This document shows, piece after piece, positions 1 to 11,585 of a stretch of DNA of 64,000 bases; position 1 is the first letter of the stretch; each line of letters starts with the position of its first letter. The translations under genes and the position numbers were made by a program. The stretch comes from Agroathelia rolfsii (lineage: Eukaryota; Basidiomycota; Agaricomycetes; Amylocorticiales; Amylocorticiaceae): NCBI GenBank assembly GCA_018343915.1, contig JABRWF010000002.1, positions 2,914,001-2,978,000 on the forward strand, read 5' to 3'. Below the pieces are notes generated by a model, which did not search any database, was not told where the DNA came from, and saw only the letters and a program-made list of their open reading frames with translations.

Positions 1-148
1 CCAGAAATCACACACTAATCATGCGACAGAACGCACTGCTTCGATCGGCGCTTGATATATTTATTGCCGGTTCGCTGGCTACTACATTTGGGTTTACCAC
101 AGCAAACTTCAAGTATTATATTATGATAACATCTAACTGATATTCGGT

Positions 149-3100
149 CTATAACTGAGAGCGTACGAGCTGCAACACAGTTATAAGATGGGGTTACTAC
201 CACGAAACTACTGCCAATCGAAAAAAAAAAAAAAAAAAAAAAACTCACATCATAATACCGCCCTCTTCTCTTTACCAGGCTAACATGGGTTCCAGTCTCA
301 ACAATCTTACCGTCTTCCACAACGTGGATCACATCCGCATCCCGAATCGTCGATAGCCGGTGAGCAACCACGACCGTCGTCCGTCCCTTAGATGCCTGGT
401 CCAGGGCTTGTTGCACAGCTCGTTCTGATTCCGCGTCCAATGCCTAAACATCAAATGGCCGGAAGAGAAGGGGAGAAAAGACAAACACAGCTATTGTTGA
501 GGAACCGGCGGACAACTAAATAAGCCGACATGCTGCTTACCGAAGTGGCCTCATCCAGCTGTACAAGAAGAAGAGAACATAGCCCCCCAAACGACATGCC
601 AGCACAGTAATCAGCCCATCATCTAATCAGTGATCAAGGTCTCAGGTACTCGAAAGCCGAACAATACGCACCAGGAGTATCCGGGGCTTTCTCAACAATG
701 CACGGGCGATGCACACGCGCTTTTTTTAAATTGCAACCACGGCACAAAAGTCAGGGGTCTTTTCCGCAGTCGCACACACTCGCATGCAAGAACTTGCCGC
801 AACGTACCTGTCTTTGTCCGCCACTCATTTGCCCTCCCTTGAAACCGACGTGCGTATCGAAGCCTTGTGGCATAGACCGGATGAAATCAAGGATGGAAGC
901 AGACCGACAAGCCTCCTCCAATTCTTCAAGAGACACTGCGTGGCCCAATTCGATATTCTCTCTGAACGTCCCATCGTACAAAACCGCATCCTGACTGACC
1001 AGTGCAATCTGACTACGATACGTATCCAAAGGTATGGATCGAATATCGGCCCCATCAAGTGTGATAGTTCCACGTGATGGATCATAAAACCTATTCAAAA
1101 CCGACAAGATTGTACTCTTCACACAGCCAATGATTGAGTCTTCCAAAAACTCTAACAATGCACAAAAGGAAGTTTAAACTCACCTTGCCACCGCCCGACG
1201 GCCCACAAAAGGCAACCGTCTGTCCGGCCTGAATATCGATGCTCACACCATCCAACGCTCGATTGGGACGAGACGCATATTGTAACGTGATGTCCTTCAA
1301 TGCGACGTCACCCTGAATCTGTTTTGGCACTGCTAAAGGCTCGAGCTTGGATATCTTGGGTTTGCGTGTCTCCCAGAGAGAAATGCTCTGTAGCGCGCCA
1401 CCAGCCCTGGCAAGGTCGGGGAGATACGTAAACAGACGGCTAGCAGAGACACCTGCGATGACGATGGCTTCAAAGGTGGCGTAGAGATGAGAGAGTGAGA
1501 GGTGACCATCGATCAATTGCAAACTACCCCACCACTATGTCATAATTTGCTCAGGGTAACGTCATCTGGAGCGAATGGTTGATAATGACATACCACGACG
1601 ATGCTACTGGTGAACAAGACACTAGCAAGTCCCAAGCCAAAAGCCAGACTGCCAAACCACAGAGAGCGGTAGCTCAGCCCATTGATTTCTACCTGTTGGT
1701 CGTAGTATGCTAGAACGGCCTCCTCGCGGCCTAGTGCAGCAACAGTCTAAAAGAGGGGGAAATATATAAGTCTTTGGAAAACGTTATTATTACCTTTATG
1801 ACAACTCTAGAACTTGCCTTAATAGCGTCAACATGCTCACTGGCCCAGCCACTCGCTGCTTCCTGTGGCTTCGAAGATGCTTCCTCGTGGCGAGCCATCC
1901 AAACGACGCTTCCCAGTCCGCAAAACAAGACGACAGGGATCAAGCACAATCCTACAACTGAGAGCCTCCAACTCACTAATGGTGAAGGTTAGCTACCTTC
2001 ACGGGCGGGCACACTTCAAAAAAAGAAGAACTTGAACTTACAAATGAAACCCATAATCACGGTACCGAGAAGGCTGTACAAAATAGGTTTATGTTAATCT
2101 GGGACATCTATATAATCACTTGTGGATAGGCGTACTTGACGGTCGAGACCAATAGCTGTGAAAGGGTCAGACCCATGATGGAGGTTACACTACCGACGTT
2201 ATTATTGATAGCCGCGGTGATCGTCCCCGATGCCTGATCCTGTTGCTCGAAGAACCCAATTTCCTGTGAATAGTGAATGTGTAGTTGGTGCCGTGACTAT
2301 CGAGAGACATTTATCCTAGCTGTGCATACCTGAACCAAGATCGACCTTAAGCTTGATAACCGGAGCTTGCGTGAAATCCTATCGGCGGCGTATTCCAAAA
2401 AGGCTGAACCGCCTGTAATTCGTGGCAATTTAAGTATATCTCCACGAGAGTGAAGGATTTCCCAGTGAGAAACAGGACTTACATAAGGCGGCCAAAACAT
2501 CCAAAAGAGCCAAAATGAGGAACCACATGCTCCATTTATTGGCTCCCGTTTCCAAAGCGCGAGGGTCATTCTCAATACTGAGTGTAACAATGACTTGACC
2601 AATGAGGTATGCCGAAACAGGGAATGAGCCGCCTCTGGATACTCATGTTTAGATAAATGCTTCGCACGATACATACGAAAATTAGAAACAGCATACAGGC
2701 ACAGTGATCCCAAGGCTCCTAACGAAATCCAGGAGCGCTCTTGCCACAGAATACCGACAAAGCTTCGGATGGCATGTGGAACCATTGTTTTAGACGAATC
2801 TGAGCCATCCTCCAGCTCTTCGAGGGATAGACGCGAAGTCTTGTCATCATTATCTTCAAGAGCTTTGGCTGGTGCAAGTTCAAAGGGCGCAACAGCGTTG
2901 TCGTAAGGTTCGGTTTCGACTTCTTCAAGAGTATCTTCTGCTTCTGCATCCATCGTCTGGTGCATGATTAGTGTGTGAAATGCCCCCTGTTTCGCGATTA
3001 ACTCTTCGTATGTCCCTTCTTCTTCGATCTTTCCCTGACTCATGACAATAATCTTATCCGCCTGCTGTATGGTGCTCAAACGATGTGCGATCAAACTGGA

Positions 3101-5447
3101 AACAAAAGATAGGTCAATTAATGTGATCATCGCTTGAAGGCATTACATTACATAGTTGTCATCCCGTATTTCTGTTGCTGAACGTGGACACTCTTCATGA
3201 GCTCGGCTTCTGTCTCCGAGTCCAAGGCCGAAGTTCCTGGATTCGTTCCAATACATTAGTAGCCCCGCATATACCCAACTTTTAGCTCTTACGCACCTTC
3301 GTCTAAAATCAATACACGAGGTCTAGTGGGAATGAAGTTAATAACGTGTAATAGATATGAGCAAGAAAACTCATTAACCTTCTAATGAATGCTCTTGCAG
3401 CTGCAATACGCTGCCTTTGACCCCCAGAAAGCACGCCATTCCTACCACCCGCGACGACCGTGTCCATCCCGTTCGGCAAATTGCTCACAAACTGCCAAGC
3501 ACACGCCATTTCGAGTGCCTCTTTGACCCTCGCACGAGTTTCCTCTAGATTCTTTTCACCACTCAGCGGGTCATACTCCCATGGAGTGCCTGTAAGGCCG
3601 TGCACGACGTTATCGAAGATGGAGGCCGTGAATAGCTGTGGCTCTTGGCTGACGATGCTGATCTGTGAGCGTAGCCATTTGAGATTGAGCGTGCGGAGCT
3701 CATGCCCGCCAAATTCAATGTATCCGTGTTTTTCAGTGGATGTGGATGTGGAAGACGGAGGGTCATAGTACCGGAGCAGGAGACTACTAATAGTTGACTT
3801 TCCTGAGCCGGATGCTAGTAAAAATGAAGGTTCAGTATTCAAGGACCAACCCCAGTATTTATGGAAAAGCATACATCCGACAAGTGCGGTCACCTCCCCC
3901 GGTCTTATATCCATGCTAACATTATCAAGGGATTTGATGGTTGGCCTAGACGGATAAGAAAAGGTAAGATGATGTACTTTGATGCCTGCTTCGTATCCTT
4001 TCTCGAACCGCAGGCCATTCGTATCGCGGACATCGATACTGGGTTGTCTTTGAATTTCATCTCGAATGCGAGCCTGAGCAGCGTTGGAGTCAATGACAGC
4101 CGAGATGTGCGGAAGGATATTCGCGACGGCATAGAGAGCGTTGAACCAGTTCCAGAAACAGGTGAAAAGGTTGCCCACGGGGAGGTTGTATCTGACACGC
4201 TCGATTCCTCCGTACCAGACTATGTTGAGTCACTTTCATAAGGATACATGCTAGCATCAAGAGCAGAATTAGCGTACAAGCAATACTATATACCAGGTTT
4301 AGCACGAGGTATGTCGCTGCATTTTCGCCGGCTTTGATCGCGGCTCTCTTCAAACTGTCTTTTTCCAGCTACATTTTTCACGTAAGTCCAGAAAATCGCT
4401 TACACATTATGAGAAACTTACATCACGTTGATAATTGTCGTATTTGGCCAAGAGGAAGTTGTTAGCTGCATAAGCTTGTACGATGCGTACACTGGACACA
4501 ATTTGCTCGAGGAAGGTGCTTGCTTTTCCCTCAATGTCCAGGGCTCTGGCAGAGACTTTATCGGCAAGTCGAGCCACCTGGTCATCGCGAGATAAATTTG
4601 AATGGATAAAAACCTAATTTTGATTTCACGACTTACGATAGTAAACAAAAACGCTCCGACAGGAAGCACGGAGAGAAGTACACCGGCCAAGCGGGGCGCA
4701 CGAGTGAAGGCCATGATGACTGAAATAGCATGAGTGAGGTATTGCATAAAAAAAGAGGAGTTCGACATACCTGCGGTTATGAGGGTACTCGCACTGAAAA
4801 CATGAGTATTTTGATGAGGAGAACATAACATTGCCATACCTCCAGATCATATAACTCATTTTTTCTCCTACAGCGGCCTTGATGACGCCTATATCTAATG
4901 TTTGTTTGATTAGTGGATTCGTCTCAACACTTTGAACGATTGGATCATTTTCCAAACCTTTGATCATTCGCGTGCCCACTTCTCCTGGCCCGACTTGTTC
5001 AAAGAATATAGCGTCTTGATGAATAATTGAGCTCAAGTACGCTCTCCTTAGTCTGGCCGTTACACGAGAACCGGCGACGATGACTAAATGCAATGATTAC
5101 TTGGTTATATATCTATATAAACTCAAAAGTCACTCACAACAGGTCAAAAACAATGTAGACATCACGATCTGGCCGACGCCTATGCCGAATAGAGCCAGCG
5201 ACATATTACGAGCGAGAGTACGGAGATCATCAGGAGACTTAGAGGGGTTTGTTATTCCGTTCGTCCAGTAGCCATACACCAGGTCTAAGCTAATACAAAA
5301 TATGGGATTAGCAGCGCACAGAAATGGCAGAACCAATCCATACGCGGGGAAGGAAATGCCGGTTAGCATTGCTGCAATTGTTCCGATTGCATATAGGAGC
5401 CAGTCTTTCCTGTCTGCATAAGAGAAGACATAGAAGAATGCCACCAT
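149..5447 (-). CDS. Full-length ABC exporter (MDR/Ste6-type, subfamily B)
   Basis: ATP-driven membrane exporter with two transmembrane domains and two nucleotide-binding domains, probably for drugs, lipids or a peptide pheromone. Read on the minus strand the order is membrane domain 1 (5.4-4.1 kb), then NBD1 with ASGSGKST near 3.8 kb, LSGGQRQR near 3.4 kb, VLILDEGTSALD near 3.3 kb and the HRLSTI switch near 3.1 kb. Membrane domain 2 follows (2.8-1.4 kb), then NBD2 with GPSGGGK near 1.2 kb, MSGGQRQ near 0.8 kb, LLLDEATSALD and AHRLSTI near 0.35 kb. Many introns split it, including one inside each Walker A region. The last exon (149-169) encodes LVRSQL and a stop after a GTGAGT...TTGCAG intron. 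The first in-frame ATG is 5447-5445. The frame is open to about 5531 without an ATG, so an upstream first exon is possible. Both NBDs look catalytically complete. Substrate unknown. Confidence 0.9.
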
Positions 5448-6366
5448 GATGTGAATTTTAGCGGGTCCGAGTGGTCCTGAGTGCTCAGTGACTTCTTTCT
5501 CGCTGTTGGGGAAGTGATGGATAGGAATCAAAAAGCAATACAGCGCAGGCGTTCCTTCTTTTTATTTTTCAGTCCAAGTCTGGGAGAGAGAGCTCGGGCT
5601 GAGTTCCCCACCTAAAATGAGTGCGCGCAAACGGAGTGTGCCTATAAATGATGTGATATGTGACTCAATTTCCGGCAGAAACACGGAGTGTTCGTATTAT
5701 CATGTTTTGAGCAAGATGTGACATATGACTCAGTTTCCGGCAGAACCACGGACTGTTCGTATTATCATGTTTTGAGCAAGGATTTATCAACACATCACGA
5801 GTAGTAGTGCCAGAGACGGAATTTTCAATAGACCCGGGGTCCTGTTCATTACATCTCTTTAGGGATTAGGTAGATTGTTCAATAGACTTGGTGAAGATCC
5901 TACAGAGTTGTCGTTGTCGTAAACTCTCTCGCACGGCTATGACGATATCCGTTTGGTGCCGGCGGCGACGTCGACTGATTGGCCCAGGGACTTCCAAGAA
6001 AGGAAAGTAAATGATGAGATGTCAGGATCACGAGATGTGAAAGTTTACTTTCCCACGGTCAGCACACCTGGCAAACCATTCAAGGCGCTATCAAATCTCC
6101 AGAGCACGACTTGATTTTGATTGTCCTCCAACAACCATGTCTGTTTCTAATGCACACCTTCGTTTTCTGGGACATCTGAAATGTGATAGCTATCCCAGGA
6201 TGTGCTGTATGCTTGCTGATCCAACTTTCCGAGTCTTCCCGAACCTGCATTTTCACATTGCGATTATGTGAGATAAGTACTCGGTGAATGGCCGCGTCTG
6301 GGACTACGTATATGTGACGACTTGCAGCCAAAACAGTCAGAGACCACTCTTGACCACGTCCCACCC
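5448..6366. promoter_or_regulatory. Divergent ABC exporter/GCV2 intergenic region
   Basis: No gene was found in these roughly 920 bases between the two divergent start codons. They hold the 65-bp tandem repeat described separately. An inverted CCAAT box (ATTGG) lies at about 5977. The right end probably carries the GCV2 leader, since that frame is open from about 6322 but has its first ATG at 6367. The left end may hide an unresolved first exon of the exporter. Confidence 0.6.
5650..5779. repeat. 65-bp tandem duplication carrying two TGACTCA sites
   Basis: Copy 1 is 5650-5714 and copy 2 is 5715-5779, differing at only a handful of positions. Each contains one TGACTCA palindrome (5661-5667 and 5726-5732), the core bound by AP-1/Gcn4-type bZIP factors, followed by TTCCGGCAGAA. 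The pair sits about 215-280 bases upstream of the exporter ATG and 640-700 bases upstream of the GCV2 ATG, so either gene could use it. Confidence 0.85.
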
Positions 6367-9300
6367 ATGTCAACCCTGCGTCTCTGCTCAGGTGTCACGA
6401 GAAAGAGGACCCTTTTCCTCCCTGGCAGGCGTTTTCTCGCTTCTCCTGCCTCAAATCGCAACGTTGCTGCTTCGCTGCTGGCTCCTCTTGATATTTTTCA
6501 AGAGAGACATGTGGGACCCGATAACCATGATACCTCTCTGATGCTAAAAAAGCTGGGCTTCGACTCCATGGAAACTTTCATTGATAGGACTGTGCCTCCG
6601 ACCATTCGCGTCTCTCCTAAGTCTATCAATGACGATTCCATCCCAGCCTTCAGCGAGTCTGAGTTGCTGGCACGAGCCAAGAGTTTGGGCCGTGAAAATA
6701 AGTCCTTTAAGAGTTACATAGGCATGGGATACCACAATGCTGTTGTCCCACCTGTGATTTTGCGTAACGTAAGGATGGATTCGTCTGATATAACCCTTAG
6801 TGAAAAGACTGAACAAGGTACTTTAAACATAAGGTTATGGAAAACCCTGCATGGTATACGCCTTATACGCCCTATCAACCAGAGATAGCCCAAGGTAATT
6901 TAATTACCGGTAGTTGAGACTGCGAGCGTCCTCTGATGCTCAATCACGTACCCAGGACGTTTGGAATCCCTCGTCAACTTCCAGACCATGATCATGTCCC
7001 TCACATCTATGGATATCGCTAATGCATCTTTGCTCGACGAGGCAACTGCGGCTGCTGAAGCAATGGTTATGTCATACGTTGCATCGGGTCAGAAGAAAAA
7101 GACCTTTTTCATTGACAATGGAGTCTTGCCCCAAACCCTGGCCGTACTGCGTACGCGTGCCAAGGGCTTCGGTATCAAACTCGTCCAGGGTGATGCTCTA
7201 TCTCTGAACAAGGACTCCTCAATCTTATCGGAGACGTGTGGAGTTCTTCTTCAGTATCCTGACGTCAATGGTAACATCTCCGAATACGAACAATTGACCG
7301 GAGTCATCCACGAGGCTGGCGGTTTAGTTTCCGTGGCGACCGATCTTTTAGCATTGACCATGCTCAAGCCTCCTGGTGAATGGGGTGCTGACATCGTACT
7401 CGGTAATTCTGCTCGTTTCGGTGTACCGGCCGGTTATGGTGGCCCGCACGGCGCCTTCTTTGCGGTGACAGACAAGTTGAAGAGAAAGATGCCGGGTCGG
7501 CTCATTGGCCGCAGTAAGGATACTACCGGCAAACCAGCCTATCGCTTGGCCTTGCAGAGTAAGTGGCTGATTTGTCATTCACATACTATCATCATCTAAG
7601 CTGAACTCCCAAAGCCCGTGAGCAGCACATTCGACGAGAGTATGTCTATCTATCATTAATCACTTTCGTCATTGTGTCTGACCCATTGTTGTAGGAAGGC
7701 GACTAGCAACATTTGCACAAGCCAGGCTCTTCTTGCGAACATGGCAGCCATGTATGCCGTCTACCATGGTCCCACCGGACTGCGACGAATTGCCAACAAG
7801 GTTCATGGTTTGACTCGTGTGCTCAAGAACTTCGTCGAAAGCTCGTCGTTTGAAGTTGTGAACAAGCATTTCTTTGACACGCTCACCATTGACGTCAGCC
7901 CCACGGGCCTTTCCGTTGCGGACGTCCACGCTAAGGCCGAGTCACTTGGCGTGAACCTTCGTCGTGTCGACGACAAGCACGTCGGCATTACGCTCGATGA
8001 AAGCGTGGGTGCTGCGGAATTCAGGACAATTCTCGAAATCTTTGCTTGGCGGGCTCTTGATCTTGGTACATCAAAGATATTTGATTTCGATCCCGCCACA
8101 TCGACAGCACTCCCTTTGACACTACAGCGCACGTCAGAGATCCTCCCGCACCCGGTTTTCAACAAACATCATTCCGAAACAGAGATACTCCGTTACATCA
8201 ATCAGCTCGCGCAGAAAGATCTTGGCCTCGTACATGCAATGATCCCTCTTGGCAGCTGTACCATGAAGCTAAACAGCACGACCAGCATGATTCCGCTCAC
8301 TTGGCCCGAGTTTGGCTCAGTGCATCCGTTTGTCCCTCAAGATCAGGTCAAGGGTTATGAGGAAATCATCAAGGTATTGCCCATTCATATTTTTATCAAA
8401 TAACATTGATCTTGATGCGGATGTCATTGTTAGGAACTCGAGGCCGATCTTTGTAAGATCACCGGCTTCCATGCTTGCTCCCTTCAACCCAACTCGGGGG
8501 CCGCTGGCGAGTACGCAGGCCTTTCTGTTATCAGAGCGTATCACGAGTCACGTGGAGAAAGCCATCGCGACATTTGTCTCATTCCTTACAGTGCTCACGG
8601 TACCAATCCTGCCGTTCGTCGTCCCTCTTTTGCCTTGCTTTTACGAATACTGACAATCAATTCAGTCTGCTGTCATGGCCGGTCTGAAGGTGGTCGCTAT
8701 CAAGACCCACGCCGATGGCAATCTCGACCTGGAAGATTTGAAAGCTAAAGCAGAGACGCACAAGGACAATCTTGCAGCATTCATGATCACCTACCCATCC
8801 ACTTTTGGCGTCTTCGAAGACGGCGTCAAAGAAGCCTGCCAGATCATCCACAACAACGGTGGGCAGGTTTACCTCGACGGTGCCAACCTCAATGCGCAGA
8901 TTGGACTCACCAACCCTGCCACGTGTGGCGGCGACGTGTGCCATATGAACCTGCACAAGACGTTTGCTATCCCCCATGGTGGAGGTGGACCCGGTGTGGG
9001 CCCCATCTGCGTCGCGGAGCACCTCGCACCGTTCTTGCCCACGCACCCGATCGTACCTACCGGCGGCGCCGGCACTGGCAAAGCCATCGACGCCGTCTCT
9101 GCGGCGCCGTTTGGTAGCGCGTCGATCCACCTTATTTCATGGGCGTACATCAAGATGCTCGGCGGAAACGGTCTCGCGCACTCTTCCAAGGTCGCGTTGC
9201 TGAATGCCAACTATATGGCTCACCGTTTGTCCGGACATTACAGTCTGCGGTACAAGAACGGGAACGGACACGTCGCGCATGAGTTGCTTATTGACCTCGC

Positions 9301-9973
9301 CGAGTTTGACAAGGCTGCTGGATTGAAGGTGGCAGATTTCGCCAAACGTCTCCAGGTAAGTGAAAGAAACCTAAAATATTTTTCCTGCCCCTTACGAACA
9401 AAAAAAAAACAGGACTATGGCTTCCACCCACCGACATGCTCATGGCCTATTCCAACTTGTATGCTGATTGAGCCGACCGAATCCGAGACGCTGGAGGAGA
9501 TTGATCGGTTCTGCGATGCTATGATTCAGATCCGCAAGGAGGCGGATGACATTATCGCAGGCAAGCAACCTAAGGATAATAACCTGCTCAAGAACGCGCC
9601 CCATCCCATGTCGGTCTTGCTTGCTTCTGATGCGGAATGGAACCGGTGAGTTCTGGGATCTTGTCTTTAAATTTCTTCAATACTCAAGAGTTTTTGTCAA
9701 AGTCCGTACTCGAGGGAGACCGCCGTGTACCCTATGCCATGGCTCCACGAGCGCAAATTCTGGCCCACTGTCTCTAGGATCGATGATGGTGAGTTGTAAT
9801 GCATCGTAGCCTAGAAAGTATTCGCTAACCGACATATTTGCTGTGCAGCCTACGGTGATCTGAATCTAATTGTAAGTTAACACCCTTCAAGTCCACTATC
9901 CTGGTTACAATTCTAAAAATACTATTCGCAGTGCGATTGCCCATCTGTCGAGGAAACCATTTCATCCTCATAG
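6367..9973 (+). CDS. GCV2: Glycine dehydrogenase (decarboxylating), mitochondrial P-protein
   Basis: PLP enzyme of the mitochondrial glycine cleavage system. It decarboxylates glycine and passes the aminomethyl group to lipoyl H-protein. Eleven exons (6367-6768, 6834-6894, 6956-7558, 7615-7639, 7695-8373, 8434-8613, 8666-9355, 9413-9645, 9703-9788, 9849-9871, 9932-9973) give 1007 aa, the usual size. The N-terminus is rich in Arg, Ser and Leu ([16 protein letters not shown]), fitting a mitochondrial presequence. Family landmarks are [50 protein letters not shown] and the PLP-binding Lys in MNLHKTF (about residue 748), followed by a glycine-rich loop. The intron after NPA uses a weak GTTCGT donor. 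ATG 6367 was chosen because the frame upstream has no other ATG. It is transcribed away from the ABC exporter across a shared spacer. Confidence 0.97.
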
Positions 9974-10932
9974 GTACAAAGTTCATCTTCTTTCACTTTC
10001 ATTCTCGTTTTACTTTCTTGGGCTGCGGTAGACTTCTTTACATTACGATTTCTTTTTCTTTTTCTCGAGCCTCAACGCTATCACCATCACACGATATGGT
10101 ATTTTCTTTTCCCAGGAGTTCCTCATCTGCCTAGAATATATTACCTCACGAAGCTTCAACGCAATTCTTTTTCTTCTATTCAACGATGTTACGTCTATTT
10201 TCCCTTCTAGCTTTTCTTCCCATCCCGTATGGATAATTCCTTTTACGAATTGCTCAGGCTTACAACCAAGTATACACGTTAAACTGATGTTTGCCTGAAA
10301 TGAGAATACAAAAAACAATTCTACTTTTATTTTCTCTGTCTTTTACAAACAGGTACAAGCACTACGCTCTACACAAAGGATATTCGAATATTCAAAAAAA
10401 AAAAGTCTAGTGGGATGGGAAAAAACGAGCGGCTTTTTTTTTTTTTAAAGCCGTTTGGACAGAAGCAAACGAAACAAAACAAAACAAAACGAAAAAAAAC
10501 TGGATGATACAAGCAATACATGGAGATGGATATTGGCGTGAATGCTGGGTTGAGTTTATGGACTGCAGTGGAAATCAGGAGGCATGAAAAAGGCTATAAG
10601 GGTGTAATGGTACGTATACTAAGTTGACTGTGATGTGTTCGTGTTGAGACTATGGGAAAGGATCGTAATCGTATGAGGCAAGGGGAGATGATGGGTGTTA
10701 CAAAAACAAAAGCACATGCAAAAGGGATAGGGATATCATGAAATTACGAATGCGAAAGCAATAACGGGAACTGAAGAAGAAGAAAAATACAAAACAATAA
10801 CAAAACAGAAAGAAATAATCAAAACAAAAGCTGAAACGGGGAAAGAAAGGAAAATATAGAAAAAGAGAACAAATCGTTGAGTAGATATGATAACAGGGGA
10901 GAAAAAAAGTTTATCAATATAAACCCCCCTGC
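9974..10932. other. Convergent 3' intergenic region
   Basis: This is 3' flank between GCV2 (+) and the disordered protein at 10933 (-). It is rich in homopolymer A and T runs and includes an ACAAA-type repeat near 10480. No coding exon, RNA gene or mobile element was recognised. Confidence 0.5.
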
Positions 10933-11549
10933 TCAAGCATCACCTCTACGCTGCTTACTCAACCGCCTGCCTTTCGACGACGGCACCATCTCGCGTCTAT
11001 CAGCGACAGCAAAGACGGTGGCTGTGGTAGGGAGCCCCTTCACAGGGTGCAACGCGGGCGACACATGCACCCAGGGAGAAGAGTCAATTTGGGACGGTAC
11101 CATGTTCTTCGCCGCCACACTGCCGTTCCTCTGCACGGGAGGAGGAGTCTGAGAGGCATGGGCACGCGTCTTTGTCTTTGTCGTCGTCGCCGCCGCCGCC
11201 ATCGGTGCCTGTGTATGCTGCTGCGCCTGTTGGGGATGATGGTGATGGAAGACCCAAGGCTCCTTGGACGGTGCATAAGTCATAATGTCCGTTCTTATCT
11301 GCGGTGCCGCCTGTCGTTGCTGTTGCTGTTGCTGTTGGTACTGATACGGGTATTGATTCTGTTGCTGATACTGCACCGGCTGACGCTGCACAATCGGCTG
11401 CAGCGGCTGCGCTTGCGTTTGCTGAGGCAATTGCTGGAGCGGCGATGGACTGTGACTATGGCTATGACTATGAGCATGGCCAAGGCGCTTATCCTCCTTC
11501 TCCTTCTCCTTCCCTCTCCCAAACGAAAGCGACAACGACCTCCCACGAG

Positions 11550-11585
<36 letters not shown>

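Noticed and set aside
221..243. Poly-Phe extension at the end of the ABC exporter frame
   Set aside because: It lies in an intron with a long T run. The true end is the small exon LVRSQL-stop at 149-169.
5671..5690. TTCCGGCAGAA-ACACGGA considered as a pleiotropic drug response element
   Set aside because: It does not match the TCCGYGGR consensus. Only the TGACTCA sites are well supported.
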